NCBI RefSeq assembly: GCF_008831285.2
Contig: NC_045142.1
Span: 8,162,713 to 8,226,712, forward strand
Source: Nymphaea colorata
Lineage: Eukaryota > Streptophyta > Magnoliopsida > Nymphaeales > Nymphaeaceae
Length of the DNA stretch: 64,000 bases
Direction: 5' to 3'
In this document: one piece after another, positions 61,182-64,000 of the stretch
How the letters are laid out: each line of letters starts with the position of its first letter
How positions within the stretch are numbered: position 1 is the stretch's first letter
The notes under the pieces: generated by a model
The model's input: the letters and a program-made list of their open reading frames with translations, nothing else
Databases searched by the model: none
What the model was told of the DNA's origin: nothing
Position numbers and translations under genes: made by a program

Positions 61182-62190
61182 TCTATAAATGTATACACGT
61201 ATGTAAAAATTTATAAAAGAAGATTTTAATGTGAAGGGAGAGAACTTTGAAAATCCCTTTTTATTTCTCTTTTGACGTAAGGTCGTTTTTTTTATGAATG
61301 GTCATACATGTAAGTGCACTTGCATAAATGTATATATATGCATATAGATATATCATTTTCTCTAAAATCACTTTCTTTTTCTTTCTGTCACTCATCCAAA
61401 TATCTCCTTCTAAGACTTAAAAATTTTAAATTTCATGTGTCGATTTCATTAAGACAAAACTCTAGTAATGACTCAATGTTGAAATCATGCATGATGGTTT
61501 GCAACTCCACTCTACTTTAAAAAACTTTTCTTTCTTTACAAGAATATTTATGACAAAATGGTAAAAAAATATATAAACTAGTGTGAAAATGAACAATTTA
61601 TTTCGATCATATAGAATCCATATCTTCATGCATTCACAATCATTTATGGAATTTATAAATAAATATAAACACTTCTCTAAAAATATTTAAACAAGATGAG
61701 ATGAAGCTATAGCTAGATAGTAACCGAATTAAGCAAAACCTTAAACTTACTTAGGATCTTAAAAGAACAATAAGTTGATTCCAATTCCAAAAGACATTCA
61801 ATATACCAACATTGGTTTCCAAATAATGTTTGCAAACACTTTTTAATTTCTCAAATCAAAATAGTTTATTCTCTCAAACGATACTTCAAAATTTTTTTAT
61901 TCAAAAGTCTTTAAGATATCAATTTTCAACACCATTTTCAAGCACCACACCGCATTTATGATGAAGAAGATGTTTAAGTAAAAATGAAATGCATCAAGAA
62001 TAAGCATAGCCCATTGGATTAGTTGCCACTGGTAAAGGCATTGGGAACGACCAATGCTCGTATCGATAGGTGAGTCTTTTCTCTCTCTTTTCAAAACATA
62101 ACTTTATTTTTTGGAAGCACTCTATAAACCAAGATAAATTTTAGAATGCAAACAAATGACGATTGTGATGCGAACCATCATCATTTCGCT
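59550..62190 (-). repeat. Long dispersed repeat, copy B (LTR-like), minus orientation
   Basis: Inverted partner of 2,110-4,620. Read on the minus strand it shows the same order of anchors: a GTTCGCATC block near 62,170, GACTCACC near 62,075, TTGATGCATTTCAT near 61,995, CTCATGCAAGAGC near 60,755, TTGGGTTGAACAAATC near 60,460 and GGTGTAGGG near 59,750. It contains three TA microsatellites (60,938-61,181) where copy A has short TA runs. The copies are clearly diverged, so this is an old family and not a recent inversion. Its 3' half runs on into the Pro/Gly-rich GC patch at 59,540-59,740. Confidence 0.6.
60938..61181. repeat. Three (TA)n runs inside repeat copy B
   Basis: Pure TA runs at 60,938-60,979, 61,038-61,078 and about 61,153-61,181, separated by related TTCTCTCTTGCTTTGATTTA-like text, as if a small unit with its microsatellite had been copied. 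Confidence 0.9.
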
Positions 62191-62849
62191 ATGTTTATCA
62201 TTGGTGCATTTCTATTAACTTGAGCATTATCTATACTACATCACGTTGCATGGTAGACATGTTTGCTTTCTTGCATATATGACTAATTGAGGAGGATCAA
62301 TCATGTTCACATAAATCTATGATCGAATACAACCCTCATTAATTTAAAACTTGATAAAAAACAATGTTTGTTCTTCTATCTTCTTTTAATCAACATTTTA
62401 TATAATATTGCAGTAGAGACAACCAATTTTGCATGTTTGTTCATATTTCAAAAATTTCTTATACCTATTTGTCCCGGTCCACATATTGATAAGCTTGAAC
62501 TTAGGTGGTAGCACATGGTTAGGCCCAACAACTAGACCATATCTTGGGCGAGAAAGCCTCTAGTTAATACCATGAGTGGTAATTTGTGGTAGATTGAAGG
62601 GTGATCAAGGAGAAATGGAGAAAGTTTACCTTAATTTTCTAAAGAAGAATTTATGCTAATACAAAGTCATTTGGCTAGAATATATAAACATACCTTGATA
62701 TTGGATTATCATGAAACAAAATTATCTCAACCGGACCCCTATACCTCATTTCAAAATTTAAATGATAGATGTATGTGGTTTAGGGAATGTTTGATGTACA
62801 GACACCTTGTTTGGTGATTTACAACCTCATTATGTACTTCATTCCCATG

Positions 62850-63954
62850 TGATCCTTGTTAACTCTATCAATCATTTCCATTAATTTACCCTTTATCATT
62901 CAGAGTCTATACTCAATAAGTATTCTTTCCAACATGGTGTCACCTTCTTTTATGAACACATCCTTTTCGAATAAGGATCTAAATGGTCTATTTATGTCTC
63001 CCTTGAGTCCAGACCCTTGTCTCCCGAATGGTATGAGTCTTAGCTTCTCACCTTCTTATGGATGTTTCCTTCTTACTTTAAAGAGTGTGAATTAGAGACA
63101 ATGGTAGCTGGATGCATACAATCAGTGAATGAATATTTGGTGCATGTTATTGCCAACGATGGAACCCAAGGACCTCTTTTTTTTGTTTCATTAGGGGAGA
63201 TGACTATATTATTAGACAAGTTTGCTGAAATAGTAAGCTTTTCTACTCCAACTTGTGATCCAAATGACTCCTTGGAGAAACAATTTCTTATGAACCCAAC
63301 CAAACTTAAAGCCAATCACCTTATGGCTCACTTTATTGGACGGAATACCTAGCCCCTAGGAGAAGATAATGAAAATCAAAACATCTACTTAAAGGGTCTA
63401 TATAAAGAGTTTAGAGCATATGTTAAGCGTCCAACTTTATCTTGAAAAGCCACAAGAAAAATCAAACACTACATGATACTTTGTATAGGTGGGGTGACCC
63501 TCTTCATCAATGGGACCGACCTCCTAGATGTTTACATTGCCGAACTTTTCTGGATATGGGGGTATAGTGGACCCTGACACTTATTAGTGACAATGAAGGC
63601 ATCGTCCTTCTTTTACCATGGGCTCATCCATTTCACCATCGAAGATATACACTATAAGGATGGATGCACATATGTATTGCAGTCCTTGTTTCTCAAGCAT
63701 GCATGACCTCGAGCCAATTTATTCAAAAAAACACTAATGGATCACTAACAGTCTTAGAGCAATACTGCAGTTTGATCGAACAACTAGATGAAGAAGAAAT
63801 TATTTGGGATTATTATAGTCGTCGCCTCAATCTACCTAGATATACTGTCTTGGCACCTATTTCATTATTGATTAATGTGTTGATAGATGCATGTGATAGT
63901 TCTGTCAAAGAGAGAAGATTATTTATGTACATATACCAATCAGAGATATTTTAG
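62850..63954 (+). pseudogene. Broken coding relic, possibly plant mobile domain-like
   Basis: Plus-strand sequence reads like protein in pieces that change frame: 62,856-63,095, 63,062-63,352 (96 codons) and 63,664-63,954 (96 codons), with further protein-like text between (VTLFINGTDLLDVYIAEL near 63,490). PLFFVSLGEMTILLDKFAEI near 63,172 recalls the start of the plant mobile domain (a transposase-associated family), and LDEEEIIWDYYSRR near 63,784 fits the later WxxY-type part. The resemblance is by eye and weak. It lies antisense to repeat copy B just to its left and may continue past the window edge. Confidence 0.35.
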
Positions 63955-64000
63955 AATGCAACCACAACATTTCTTAATGGGCACCATTGTTCACAGTAGC

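Noticed and set aside
1-64000. tRNA, rRNA and CRISPR features
   Set aside because: No clover-leaf tRNA with A and B boxes, no rRNA-like stretch and no regularly spaced repeat array with unique spacers was seen by eye. A tRNA or covariance-model scan was not possible here.

Overview
This window reads as nuclear DNA of a flowering plant. It is AT-rich, full of long TA/TC microsatellites, and packed with decayed retrotransposons. The only intact genes found are two plant-specific LOB-domain (LBD) transcription factor genes, both on the minus strand and each with one intron at the family's usual place. I cannot name the species.

Layout. 1-5.2 kb: a long repeat (about 2.1-4.6 kb) with a diverged, inverted partner at 59.5-62.2 kb; both look like LTR-type DNA. 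5.2-12 kb: no recognisable gene, one hAT-like MITE. 12.1-19.3 kb: a LINE endonuclease/reverse transcriptase remnant split by a complete Ty1-copia element (14,013-19,117) with matching 5-bp target duplications. The copia element carries an in-place inversion and a tandem triplication at its 3' end. 19.4-20.55 kb: a shredded second copia relic. 20.8-21.65 kb: LBD copy 1, with a GC-rich island upstream. 22.8-25.4 kb: satellite-like and simple repeats. 25.4-27.6 kb: copia relic on the minus strand. 28-31.3 kb: G-rich tract and unassigned AT-rich DNA. 31.35-34.2 kb and 38.4-41.7 kb: two more copia relics on the plus strand. 34.2-38.4 and 41.7-51.7 kb: mostly unassigned DNA with MITE-like elements and microsatellites. 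51.75-52.93 kb: LBD copy 2. 54.8-55.15 kb: a CGAGCTCGA-type repeat. 57.5-58.0 kb: copia RNase H fragment (minus) beside a CACTA-like MITE. 58.8-59.1 kb: a 50-bp tandem repeat. 62.85-64 kb: a broken plus-strand coding relic, perhaps of the plant mobile domain type.

The two LBD genes are paralogues: same strand, same intron phase and position, second exons of identical length, and the same C-terminal LWT. Copy 2 (51.7 kb) looks fully conserved. Copy 1 (20.8 kb) has lost the Asp-Pro pair before VYGCAG that most LBD proteins keep. Each has a TATA box about 100 bp upstream of its ATG. No transposon protein in the window appears able to function: stops and frameshifts interrupt all of them, and most have lost residues of the catalytic boxes.

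All family assignments come from reading motifs by eye. No database search was run.
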